A stretch of 6,976 nt of DNA from Acidithiobacillus ferruginosus (GCF_018854495.1 NZ_JABBDR010000218.1:1-6976); one strand, 5' to 3'. Shown: positions 1 to 5,762, counted from the stretch's first letter. The notes: generated from the sequence alone by a model not told the origin. Numbers and translations are program-made.

Positions 1-2
1 CC

Positions 3-800
3 ATCGGCCTGTCCACCATGCTGGGGGTGGGGGTGGAGCATTTCACCGCTATGCTGGCGGGTTTCCATGCCATGGATAACCACTTTCAGACGGCGCCCCT
101 GGAGCAGAACCTGCCGGTGCTCATGGGTCTGCTGGCGCTCTGGTATAACAATTTCTGGGATGCGCAGACCCTGGCCATATTGCCCTATGCCCATGATCTG
201 GCGCGTTTCCCCGCTTATCTTCAGCAACTGCAGATGGAAAGCAACGGCAAGGGCGTGGATGAGGATGGTCACCCGGTTGTCGTCGATACGGGCGCCATTA
301 TCTGGGGTGAGCCCGGCACCGATGGGCAGCATTCCTTCTATCAATTGATTCATCAGGGTACGCGGCTGATTCCCTGTGATTTCATCGGCTTTTGTCAGCC
401 GCTCAGTCCGTTGGCCGAGCAGCATGAGTTGCTGATGGCTAACCTCATCGCCCAGGCCGAGGCGCTGGCTTTTGGCAAGACTGCGGAGGAATTGCGTGCC
501 GAAGGGGTGGCCGAGGCGTTGGTGCCATTCCGCGTTTTTCCCGGCAACCGGCCCAGCAGCGTCCTTCTGGGGGATCGCCTCGACCCCCATACTCTGGGGG
601 CGCTCGTGGCACTTTACGAGCACAGCGTCTTTACCCAGGGGGTTATCTGGGGTATCGACTCGTTTGATCAGTGGGGCGTGGAGTTGGGTAAGGTGTTGGC
701 GCAGCGGATCGTGGCGGAACTGCAGAGTACCGCCCGCCATCCCCATGATGCCTCGACTGCCGCTTTGCTGCAGCGCTATCTGCAGCGCCGGGGTAGCTGA
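3..800 (+). CDS. pgi: Glucose-6-phosphate isomerase, C-terminal part (5'-truncated by window edge)
   Basis: Cytosolic enzyme interconverting glucose-6-phosphate and fructose-6-phosphate in glycolysis and gluconeogenesis. The reading frame is open from base 3, upstream of the first ATG at 18, and its first residues ([14 protein letters not shown]) align with the internal Pgi segment after the first family signature, so the gene starts outside the window. Visible landmarks: [23 protein letters not shown]; the active-site stretch [18 protein letters not shown], containing the family's catalytic Glu and His; [29 protein letters not shown]; and the second PGI signature [10 protein letters not shown], ending in the conserved Lys. 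About 265 residues are present, roughly half of a typical 500-550 aa enzyme. The C-terminus at YLQRRGS fits the family's normal end. A 110-bp gap separates it from the next gene on the same strand. Nothing looks broken in the visible part. Confidence 0.96.
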   Translation: MGLSTMLGVGVEHFTAMLAGFHAMDNHFQTAPLEQNLPVLMGLLALWYNNFWDAQTLAILPYAHDLARFPAYLQQLQMESNGKGVDEDGHPVVVDTGAIIWGEPGTDGQHSFYQLIHQGTRLIPCDFIGFCQPLSPLAEQHELLMANLIAQAEALAFGKTAEELRAEGVAEALVPFRVFPGNRPSSVLLGDRLDPHTLGALVALYEHSVFTQGVIWGIDSFDQWGVELGKVLAQRIVAELQSTARHPHDASTAALLQRYLQRRGS

Positions 801-910
801 TCCCGGCGGGTGTAGCGCTGCTGGAAATTTACGATGCCGGCCGGGAACTTTTACCTGTCGGAGGGTTTCCAACCCAGTGTTATCCGCCGGATGAAGAGCC
901 GCCAAAAACC

Positions 911-2080
911 ATGAAATCGCCCAACATTCTGGCCCTCGTGGCGCTGCTGGTGGGGGGGGGTGCCAACGCGGCGACCCCGGATTTACCCCCATTGCCAACC
1001 CTGCCCCCGCCTCCACCCATGCCGGCGCCGCAACTGACGGGCATACAGGGCGCGGTCCTCCTGGATGTGAACAGCGGTCAGGTGCTGGTGGCGGAGAACG
1101 CCGAAAAACCCCTCAACCCTTCCGGGCTGGTCAAGTTGATGACGGCCTACGTCATGTATCAGGCGGAAAAGCAGGGACTGGTGCCGCCGCAGCGGCAGGT
1201 TCATGTCTCCGACGAGGCCTGGCATGCGCAGGGTTCGCGCATGTTTATTCAACCCCACCTGCCGGTGACCATGACGCAACTGGAGCGTGGCCTGTTGATT
1301 GACGGGGGGAATGATGCGGCTATCGCCATCGCCCAAACGGTGGCCGGCAGCGTCGGTGGTTTCGTCGATCTGATGAATCATGATGCGGCGGCGATGGGGC
1401 TGCAACACACCCACTTTACCAACCCCGATGGCTTGCCCGAGCCGGGCCAGACGAGTACGGCGCTGGATATCGCGCGACTCTCGAAACGCTTGATCCAGGC
1501 ATATCCGCAGGTGTTGCAGGTGGCGGGGAAGGCCTCTTACACTTACAACCATATCACCCAGTACAACTACAACCCGCTCGCCGGTCAGGTCAACATCAAT
1601 GGCCTGGGTGTCGGCCTGGCGGCAAAGAACAGTTGGGATCTGGATGTCAGCGCGAGCCGCGGCGGACGCACCCTGGTGGCCGTCGTGCTGGGGGCCCCTT
1701 CGCGCAGTGCGGCGGGCAGTGATGCGAGCGCACTGCTGCATTACGGCTGGTACGGCTGGCAGAATCTTCCGTTGTATGCGGCCGGACAGGTGGTCGCGCA
1801 AATCCGTCATGTGGACTGGAGTCCGGAAGTGGTGGAGGGGGTGACCACCGGCGCCGTCGTGGTGTCTGAACCCAAACAGCAACTGGGTGCCAGGCTGCAC
1901 ACGCGGTTTATTCCCGCCCCCGGTCTCAAGGCGCCGATTCGCGCTGGTGCACCCATCGGTACCCTGTCTGTCCTTTGGCACGGCCATGTCCTGCAGAGTG
2001 TGCCGGTGGTTGCACGGAGCGCCGTGCAGCCGGCGGGATGGTTCACCCGCCTGTTACACGAAGGAGAATCCTGGTTGTGA
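911..2080 (+). CDS. PBP5/DacC-family protein with all three active-site motifs lost (putative pseudo-D,D-carboxypeptidase)
   Basis: Exported 389-residue protein with the architecture of class C low-molecular-weight penicillin-binding proteins (peptidase S11, then PBP5_C domain). A signal peptide covers residues 1-20 (hydrophobic 6-18, ANA/AT cleavage site), followed by a Pro-rich linker (25-40), the transpeptidase-like fold (about 42-285), a beta-rich C-terminal domain (about 288-370) and a short amphipathic end (GWFTRLLHEGESWL), where PBP5 has its membrane anchor. Fold landmarks are clear: LDVNSGQVL, LMTAYVMYQA, SRMFIQP, GLQHTHFTNPDGL, GRTLVAVVLGA. Aligned by eye to E. coli PBP5, however, SxxK reads G72-L-V-K75 (catalytic Ser replaced by Gly; S71 is one residue out of register), SxN reads G132-G-N134, and KTG reads G233-V-G235. 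It should therefore not hydrolyse D-Ala-D-Ala or bind penicillin covalently. The frame is otherwise intact, arguing for a maintained binding or regulatory role. The ribosome site is weak (GAAGAG, about 12 nt upstream). Family membership is sure; the lack of activity is inferred. Confidence 0.9.
   Translation: MKSPNILALVALLVGGGANAATPDLPPLPTLPPPPPMPAPQLTGIQGAVLLDVNSGQVLVAENAEKPLNPSGLVKLMTAYVMYQAEKQGLVPPQRQVHVSDEAWHAQGSRMFIQPHLPVTMTQLERGLLIDGGNDAAIAIAQTVAGSVGGFVDLMNHDAAAMGLQHTHFTNPDGLPEPGQTSTALDIARLSKRLIQAYPQVLQVAGKASYTYNHITQYNYNPLAGQVNINGLGVGLAAKNSWDLDVSASRGGRTLVAVVLGAPSRSAAGSDASALLHYGWYGWQNLPLYAAGQVVAQIRHVDWSPEVVEGVTTGAVVVSEPKQQLGARLHTRFIPAPGLKAPIRAGAPIGTLSVLWHGHVLQSVPVVARSAVQPAGWFTRLLHEGESWL
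952..960 (+). repeat. G9 homopolymer in the signal peptide of the PBP5-like gene
   Basis: Nine consecutive G residues span codons 14-17 (V-G-G-G) at the end of the hydrophobic core of the signal peptide. Gain or loss of one G by slippage would shift the frame before the mature protein begins, so the tract could act as an on/off switch. Whether it varies cannot be judged from one sequence. Confidence 0.6.
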
Positions 2081-2172
2081 TCTCCGCGCTGTCGGGCGTG
2101 TCTACACCCCTGGAAATCAAAAGCTGACGGTTCGTCGCGCCGGCATGCACAGGGTGCTGCGCCAGCCATAGG

Positions 2173-2211
2173 TCGCTGCAGCGATCTGCAGATGCTACAG
2201 TTCCGTACGGA
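2173..2211. promoter_or_regulatory. Cluster of three short palindromes upstream of kch
   Basis: Three perfect palindromes lie in 39 bp: TCGCTGCAGCGA (2173-2184), ATCTGCAGAT (2184-2193) and TCCGTACGGA (2202-2211). The first two share a CTGCAG core, and the cores are exactly 10 bp apart, one helical turn, as expected for two regulator dimers bound on one face. They lie 50-88 bp before the kch start, in the 180-bp gap after the PBP5-like gene. No convincing -35/-10 pair was found in that gap. An operator role is inferred. Confidence 0.3.
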
Positions 2212-2247
2212 CGATGTTTGGGCTGAGAAGTGTCCGGCCTCCGAAAG

Positions 2248-2253
2248 TAAGGG
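2248..2253 (+). promoter_or_regulatory. Ribosome binding site deciding the kch start
   Basis: TAAGGG lies 7 nt before the ATG at 2261. This supports that ATG over the in-frame ATG at 2192, which has no good Shine-Dalgarno and would add 23 residues (MLQFRTDDVWAEKCP...) absent from E. coli Kch as remembered. Confidence 0.55.
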
Positions 2254-2260
2254 TCTGTCC

Positions 2261-3508
2261 ATGATCAGAATCCCCGATGTGATGAAATGGTCACTGCGAC
2301 AGCGGTTTTTTCGCTTCGTGGCCAAGGCGCGTGTCGCATTGAATCTGGATGCCTGGTTTCCACAGATTCCGATGGCGCTGGCCGTTGGGCTGTTGGGGGG
2401 GCTGGCGATCCTGAATGCGTTGCCGCGCCTGACCAGGATCTTTCCGGAGCTGGCCGGCCTTGCTCCCTCCGCCAGCCTGACCCAGGCCCCGCTCTTATCG
2501 GCACTGGGCACGATACCCGAGGCGATTGTCGGTATCGTCCTGTTGCTGATGGCCATCGGGTTGTTGTTCCGCTCCCGCTTCTCCTGGGCCATTACTCTGG
2601 TGCTGGCGGCCGCGATGCTGGCCATGTTGCTGCACCACTACGGTTTTGTGTGGAGTGGTGTCGTTGCCTACAATGCGGCGATCCTGATGGCACTGCTGGT
2701 GTTCCGGCGCCATTTTGCGCATTCGAGCGTGGCTGCGGGAACCCTGTTTGCGGCGATATCCATTTTGCTGCTGATGAGTTACGCGGTACTGGGCAGTTAC
2801 GTGCTGGGCGCAGGCTTTTCGCCGCCTATCATGAATCTGGTGAATGCCCTGTATTTCTCCGTGGTTACCATGTCCACCGTCGGGTATGGAGATATCGTGC
2901 CGAAAAGCGAAGACGCCCGGATTTTTGTCATCTCCATCATCATCCTGGGCATCACCGTTTTCGCAACCTCTATTTCCGCGGTTGTCGTACCGTTGCTCAA
3001 CGGCAGGATGCAGCGTCTGCTCATGGGAGAAAAACGGCGCAGTCACCGTAGCCACTATCTGATCATCGGGGATAATGCGTTGGCCCAGAATACCTACCGC
3101 GCGCTGCGCGCCAGGCATTTGTCGGCGCTGGTGCTGGTGTCGGTGCCACCGGAGCGACTTTGGATGGCCACGGAAGATCTCATGATCGGTGATGCAACGG
3201 ACCTGGATGTATTGCGTAGGGCGGGAGCCCAGTATGCCCTGGGAGTGCTCGCATTGCGGGCGAATGACAGTGAAAATGCCTTTATCATTCTCGCGGCGAG
3301 AGAGTTGAGTGTTCCTGGGAAAACCGTGGCGGCGGTTCAGAACGGTAAGCATCTGGAACGTCTACGACAGATCGGGGTCGATCTCATCATCTCTCCGGAA
3401 GTGTTGGGCGGGGAACTGCTGGCGCTGGCCCTGAGCGGTGAGAATCTGGCAGGAGATGCCATTATCAGTAAATTGTTTACCGCGAAGGCGGAAGGAGCTG
3501 AGATTTGA
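2261..3508 (+). CDS. kch: Voltage-gated-type potassium channel Kch (6TM plus RCK domain)
   Basis: Inner-membrane K+ channel of 415 residues, matching E. coli Kch (417 aa) in length and collinear along most of it. Hydrophobic segments lie at about 38-57, 87-103, 108-126, 131-147 and 157-182, followed by the pore helix and selectivity filter TMSTVGYGD (TVGYGD at 206-211) and the last helix at about 220-243. Family-typical strings include GLLFRSRFSWAI, FRRHFAHSSVAAGT, SEDARIFVISIIILGITVFATS. The cytoplasmic C-terminal half is an RCK (TrkA-N-like) domain beginning at about 267 (HYLIIGDNALAQNT), with IGDATDLDVLRRAG, NDSENAFIILAAREL and IISPEVLGGELLA. As in E. coli Kch, the first Rossmann strand lacks a full GxGxxG (here GDNALA), so nucleotide binding is uncertain. 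No row of regular S4 arginines is evident, so true voltage gating is doubtful despite the family name. The gene overlaps the next one by 4 nt. A G7 tract lies at 2395-2401. E. coli Kch also makes a soluble RCK fragment from an internal Met; Met250 and Met255 lie at the equivalent junction, but whether they are used is unknown. Confidence 0.95.
   Translation: MIRIPDVMKWSLRQRFFRFVAKARVALNLDAWFPQIPMALAVGLLGGLAILNALPRLTRIFPELAGLAPSASLTQAPLLSALGTIPEAIVGIVLLLMAIGLLFRSRFSWAITLVLAAAMLAMLLHHYGFVWSGVVAYNAAILMALLVFRRHFAHSSVAAGTLFAAISILLLMSYAVLGSYVLGAGFSPPIMNLVNALYFSVVTMSTVGYGDIVPKSEDARIFVISIIILGITVFATSISAVVVPLLNGRMQRLLMGEKRRSHRSHYLIIGDNALAQNTYRALRARHLSALVLVSVPPERLWMATEDLMIGDATDLDVLRRAGAQYALGVLALRANDSENAFIILAARELSVPGKTVAAVQNGKHLERLRQIGVDLIISPEVLGGELLALALSGENLAGDAIISKLFTAKAEGAEI
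3494..3508 (+). promoter_or_regulatory. Ribosome binding site and TTGA stop/start overlap coupling kch to the next gene
   Basis: GGAG (3494-3497) lies 7 nt before TTG (3505-3507), inside the last codons of kch. The kch stop TGA is 3506-3508, giving a TTGA overlap typical of translational coupling. The strong Shine-Dalgarno supports the unusual TTG start, since the small ORF has no suitably placed ATG. Confidence 0.7.
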
Positions 3509-3813
3509 GTGCTTTGATCGCCATAAGCATTGCCATATTTGCCTTGATCGCACTGGGTGTCGCGGCGCTGTTTTTGCACATGGTGGTATGGCTGCTGGCT
3601 GCCATACTCGGTCTGTTTATCTATTTTATCCCCAGCATCATCGCCGCCGCGCGCCACCACGAGCATTTTCTGTGGGTGCTGATATTGAACATCGTGCTCG
3701 GCTGGTCGGGCATCGCCTGGATCGCTCTGATTGTCTGGGCCATTCTCGGCGAACGGAGGGAACCACCCCTGCGCAGGCTGAGCGCCGACGCCTTTAACCC
3801 TCCTGCTCGCTGA
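3505..3813 (+). CDS. Small membrane protein of the superinfection-immunity (T4 Imm-like) family
   Basis: Integral membrane protein of 102 residues with three hydrophobic segments (about 2-24, 27-49, 56-81) and a short charged tail (GERREPPLRR). It carries the two hallmarks remembered for the Imm_superinfect domain: YFIPSIIAAARHH (40-52) and NIVLGWSGIAWIALIVWA (62-79), the second being the conserved N-x-x-L-G-W-x-x-x-x-W-x-x-x-x-x-W-A pattern. Phage T4 Imm blocks DNA injection by related superinfecting phages at the inner membrane. Chromosomal relatives are common and mostly of unknown role, so an anti-phage function is only inferred. Translation begins at TTG, overlapping the kch stop, so the two are probably made together and may work at the same membrane site. 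Its last 20 bp overlap the 3' end of the convergent rlpA gene. An alternative is a small accessory subunit of the channel with no phage role. Confidence 0.8.
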   Translation: MSALIAISIAIFALIALGVAALFLHMVVWLLAAILGLFIYFIPSIIAAARHHEHFLWVLILNIVLGWSGIAWIALIVWAILGERREPPLRRLSADAFNPPAR

Positions 3814-4873
3814 CCACAAAGGTACCGAGGCGCAGGCGTCGCAGGCTGGCCGCGTAGTCTTCCGGGGCGGCGGTGGGGGCCATGGGACCGATCTTGATCT
3901 TATACAGCCCGCCCCCGGTCGTGGAGGATACCGGCACCATCCGCGCGGTGCTTATGCCGAAATCCTGCAGCTTGCTGCGCTCGCGAACCGCGGTCTGCAA
4001 TTGCATGGGGCTCGCTGTTTCCAGATAGATTTGCGCGGATCGCGGCGTCTGCCGCCACTGTTGCAATGTATGGGCGGTGGCCCCCCCCCGTGGTAGAACG
4101 GGAGCGGGCGGGACCCTGCGGGCGGCGGCAGGCATGGCGCGAACCGGACCGCTGGCAAAAGTGTCGTCCACTACCGCCGTCAGTCTGGCGTTGGCAGTGG
4201 AGGGAGCGGTATAGGCGGGTATCGGTATCGCCGTCGGCGCTTGCAGGACCGGTGCGGGTGCCGTTCCGGGCACGCTGCGTTGGACCACGGGCAGCACCCT
4301 GGGCAGCGGTGCACCAGGTGCCGGACTGCTGGGAACCACCTGAATATGTACTGGTGTCGTGCCTCGGCTGAGCATACCCAACCGGCTGGCGGCACCATAG
4401 GACATATCCATGATGCGGCCGCTCACGAAGGGGCCGCGATCGTCCACCAGGACGACGATGCTGCGCCCGTTCTTCAGGTTGGTGACGCGCACGCACGAAG
4501 GTAGTGGCAATGTCCGGCTCGCGGCAGTCATTTGCCGGGCGTGAAAGGCGGTACCCATGGCGGTCACATCGCTGGACGACTGCCGGTCGTACCAGGAGGC
4601 GATGCCATTTTCAGAGAAATCCGCGTCACCGCGTAGCGGGTGGTACCAGCGACCGTTGATTTCATAAGGCTGGTTGTAGGCGGCATTCAGGTCGGGCGTG
4701 GTGGCAAAGCAGTCCTGTCCGGTAGAATATCCCGAGCTCGCCATGGCCGAACCGTAGCTATTGCGCGGCGGGCCGGCAACATGATCAGGCATGCTCGCAC
4801 AACCCGCTAGTGCTGCGGCACCAAGGCCAAAAGCCCCCAGCCTCAAAAGCCGCAGATGGAACCGTACGCGCAT
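3794..4873 (-). CDS. rlpA: RlpA-family lipoprotein (DPBB plus C-terminal SPOR-like domain), degenerate DPBB active site
   Basis: Outer-membrane lipoprotein of 359 residues. RlpA proteins sit at the septum; some, such as that of Pseudomonas aeruginosa, are lytic transglycosylases that cleave stem-less glycan strands. Seen here: signal peptide with lipobox LAGC (Cys25); the lead-in PYEINGRWYHPL (69-80); DPBB domain about 89-180 (GIASWY, LPLPSCVRVTNLKNGRSIVV, VDDRGPF, MDMSYGAASRLGM); a Pro/Ala-rich linker about 181-275; and a C-terminal repeat about 280-355 reading like SPOR (AQIYLETASP..., GGLYKIKIGPM), which binds denuded glycan. In the usual RlpA pattern TASGE...TAAHRTLP the Glu and His are catalytic; here these read TAMGT (T108) and TAASRTLP (S119), while the Asp of DRGPF (D145) stays. 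Lytic activity is thus doubtful. The start at 4873 is chosen because MRVRF begins a proper lipoprotein signal with AGGGGGAG just before it; the 78 in-frame upstream codons look non-coding. A sigma70-like promoter lies upstream. Confidence 0.92.
   Translation of the reverse strand: MRVRFHLRLLRLGAFGLGAAALAGCASMPDHVAGPPRNSYGSAMASSGYSTGQDCFATTPDLNAAYNQPYEINGRWYHPLRGDADFSENGIASWYDRQSSSDVTAMGTAFHARQMTAASRTLPLPSCVRVTNLKNGRSIVVLVDDRGPFVSGRIMDMSYGAASRLGMLSRGTTPVHIQVVPSSPAPGAPLPRVLPVVQRSVPGTAPAPVLQAPTAIPIPAYTAPSTANARLTAVVDDTFASGPVRAMPAAARRVPPAPVLPRGGATAHTLQQWRQTPRSAQIYLETASPMQLQTAVRERSKLQDFGISTARMVPVSSTTGGGLYKIKIGPMAPTAAPEDYAASLRRLRLGTFVVSEQEG
4081..4089 (-). repeat. G9 homopolymer (C9 on the plus strand) in the rlpA linker
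   Basis: Nine G residues on the coding strand cover codons 262-265 (R-G-G-A) of the low-complexity linker between DPBB and SPOR-like domains. A one-base slip would give a protein with an intact DPBB domain but no SPOR domain; the two alternative frames stop near 3952 and 3900. No variation can be seen from a single sequence. Confidence 0.6.
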
Positions 4874-4941
4874 GTCTCCCCCTGGTCGGAACCGTTCTGG
4901 ACGTTTGCCGATGCGCGGTCTCCGTCTGGAAATACCCCTAT

Positions 4942-4971
4942 ATTCTAGACCATAGTATTTGAAAAGTTCAA
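4942..4971 (-). promoter_or_regulatory. Sigma70-like promoter for rlpA
   Basis: Reading the minus strand, TTGAAC (4971-4966) and TAGAAT (4947-4942) are separated by 18 nt. They match the -35 and -10 consensus at 4/6 and 5/6 positions, in a locally AT-rich stretch. Transcription would begin near 4935, giving a leader of about 60 nt before the ATG at 4873. The -35 overlaps a small inverted repeat (TTGAA-CTT-TTCAA), a possible operator. Confidence 0.5.
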
Positions 4972-5099
4972 GTAAGGCTAGGGGTTGGCTGTTTATCCTC
5001 AAGCTGTAGACTAAAAATGCCAGCAAACGAGCCTGTACTGTTGGGGCTTCACCGCCATGGGCCATATCGGTTTTAGCGTGGAGATTGCCGGCGCGGCTC

Positions 5100-5120
5100 C
5101 GGTACACAGGAAGCGTACCG
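5100..5120. other. Small hairpin CGGTAC/GTACCG
   Basis: A perfect 6-bp stem (5100-5105 with 5115-5120) encloses a 9-nt loop. It sits one base from the larger hairpin at 5122-5165, within the 314-bp gap between rlpA and the glycine-zipper gene. It may be part of the same 3' RNA structure. Confidence 0.35.
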
Positions 5121-5121
5121 T

Positions 5122-5165
5122 CCCTCCGGTCTCCCCTGCATGGGTTGCAGGGGGGTGCCGGAGGG
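5122..5165 (-). terminator. Long GC-rich hairpin after the glycine-zipper lipoprotein gene
   Basis: Two stacked perfect 8-bp stems: CCCTCCGG (5122-5129) with CCGGAGGG (5158-5165), and CCCCTGCA (5133-5140) with TGCAGGGG (5146-5153). They are separated by a 3x4 internal loop and closed by a 5-nt loop. On the minus strand it begins 22 nt after the stop codon of the glycine-zipper gene, the usual place for a terminator or mRNA-stabilising structure. Neither strand has a T tract next to the stem, so a classical Rho-independent terminator is not supported; blocking 3' exonucleases is equally likely. The rest of the 4874-5187 gap holds the rlpA promoter. Confidence 0.45.
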
Positions 5166-5187
5166 GGCTACCCGCTCTGGTTTCCGC

Positions 5188-5562
5188 TTATTGCGGGGAG
5201 CAGGTATATCCTGGTGGGCAGGCGGGTGGCTGCTGGTATTGCGGGGCCGTTGGCGTACACACATAGCCGGCGGGGCAAGGTGCATTACCTTGTGGCGCGG
5301 CATAATAGCCGGGTTGTGGCGCCGGCTGCTGCTGCTGGCTATGTGAAAGGCCGTAACCGGCGAGTCCGCCCAGCCCGGCACCGATGGCGGCACCAGCCAG
5401 CGGCGAGCCGGTTTGATTCCCGATGACCGCGCCCGCGACGGCGCCGAGCAGGGAACCGCCCGCCGTGTTGGCCGTGGTGCCGTTGGTGGCGTAGGGATTA
5501 TTCGCGCAGCCCGCAAGCGTCAGGGGCAGTGCAGCAATCATTAACCAGCGTGCAGTGTTCAT
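5188..5562 (-). CDS. Glycine-zipper outer-membrane lipoprotein with CPxGYxC repeats
   Basis: Small lipoprotein of 124 residues. A signal peptide ends in the lipobox LAGC (Cys19, followed by Ala and Asn, fitting outer-membrane sorting). Residues about 35-71 form a glycine zipper (GSLLGAVAGAVIG... GAAIGAGLGGLAGYG), the OmpA-associated Gly-zipper type that packs in or across membranes and is common in 17-kDa-antigen/YmgG-like lipoproteins. A Gln/Pro-rich linker follows, then two copies of C-P-x-G-Y-x-C (CPAGYVC 96-102, CPPGYTC 115-121) at the C-terminus, which is unusual for the family. Start choice: GAGGAGAGG suits the ATG at 5562 (9 nt from GAGGAG) better than the in-frame ATG at 5568, only 3 nt away; the difference is two residues. 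It is divergent from the small lipoprotein gene, and a GC-rich hairpin follows it. The exact role is unknown. Confidence 0.85.
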   Translation of the reverse strand: MNTARWLMIAALPLTLAGCANNPYATNGTTANTAGGSLLGAVAGAVIGNQTGSPLAGAAIGAGLGGLAGYGLSHSQQQQPAPQPGYYAAPQGNAPCPAGYVCTPTAPQYQQPPACPPGYTCSPQ

Positions 5563-5603
5563 GGTCATCCTCTCCTCATATCGCCTTGAGCCAGTTACGC
5601 CTC

Positions 5604-5609
5604 ATTATG
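5604..5609 (-). promoter_or_regulatory. Possible -10 element for the glycine-zipper gene
   Basis: On the minus strand CATAAT (5/6 match to TATAAT) lies about 40 bp before the start codon, in an AT-richer patch. Only a poor -35 (CTGGCA, 19-nt spacer) is seen, so the call is tentative. Confidence 0.25.
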
Positions 5610-5749
5610 ATGCAAAATTCCACAGGTATGCCAGTGTGGTGAATGGGGTACACTCCCACGGCCCGGTCGATCGCGCCGACTGCTCCGGTGGCGGGGCGCC
5701 GTCAGGGTGAGTCCCTTCCCGAAGGAATCGCCTGCGCGGTCTTTTGCCG

Positions 5750-5755
5750 TATAAT
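5750..5755 (+). promoter_or_regulatory. Perfect -10 element (TATAAT) for the small lipoprotein gene
   Basis: TATAAT lies 54 bp before the chosen ATG at 5810 in the divergent 5569-5809 intergenic region. No good -35 is found at 15-18 nt, so an activator may help, or the promoter may be weak. The rest of this gap is GC-rich and shows no gene. Confidence 0.45.
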
Positions 5756-5762
5756 GGGAAAG

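Noticed and set aside
801..851. Rho-independent terminator after pgi
   Set aside because: TCCCGGC (801-807) can pair with GCCGGGA (840-846), but the loop is 32 nt and only a short CTTTTACC follows; too weak to call.
983..1987. 334-codon minus-strand open frame opposite the PBP5-like gene
   Set aside because: It is a GC-rich shadow: Arg/His/Gln-rich, no recognisable domain, and fully opposite a clear PBP5-family protein.
2192..2260. Upstream ATG extending Kch by 23 residues
   Set aside because: The extension has no good ribosome site, overlaps palindromic DNA and has no counterpart in E. coli Kch as remembered; TAAGGG supports 2261.
2495..3352. 285-codon minus-strand open frame opposite kch
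   Set aside because: Low-complexity His/Gln/Arg composition and complete overlap with the well-supported potassium channel gene.
4874..5107. 78-codon N-terminal extension of RlpA
   Set aside because: It would bury the lipoprotein signal peptide inside the protein and cover the TTGAAC/TAGAAT promoter.
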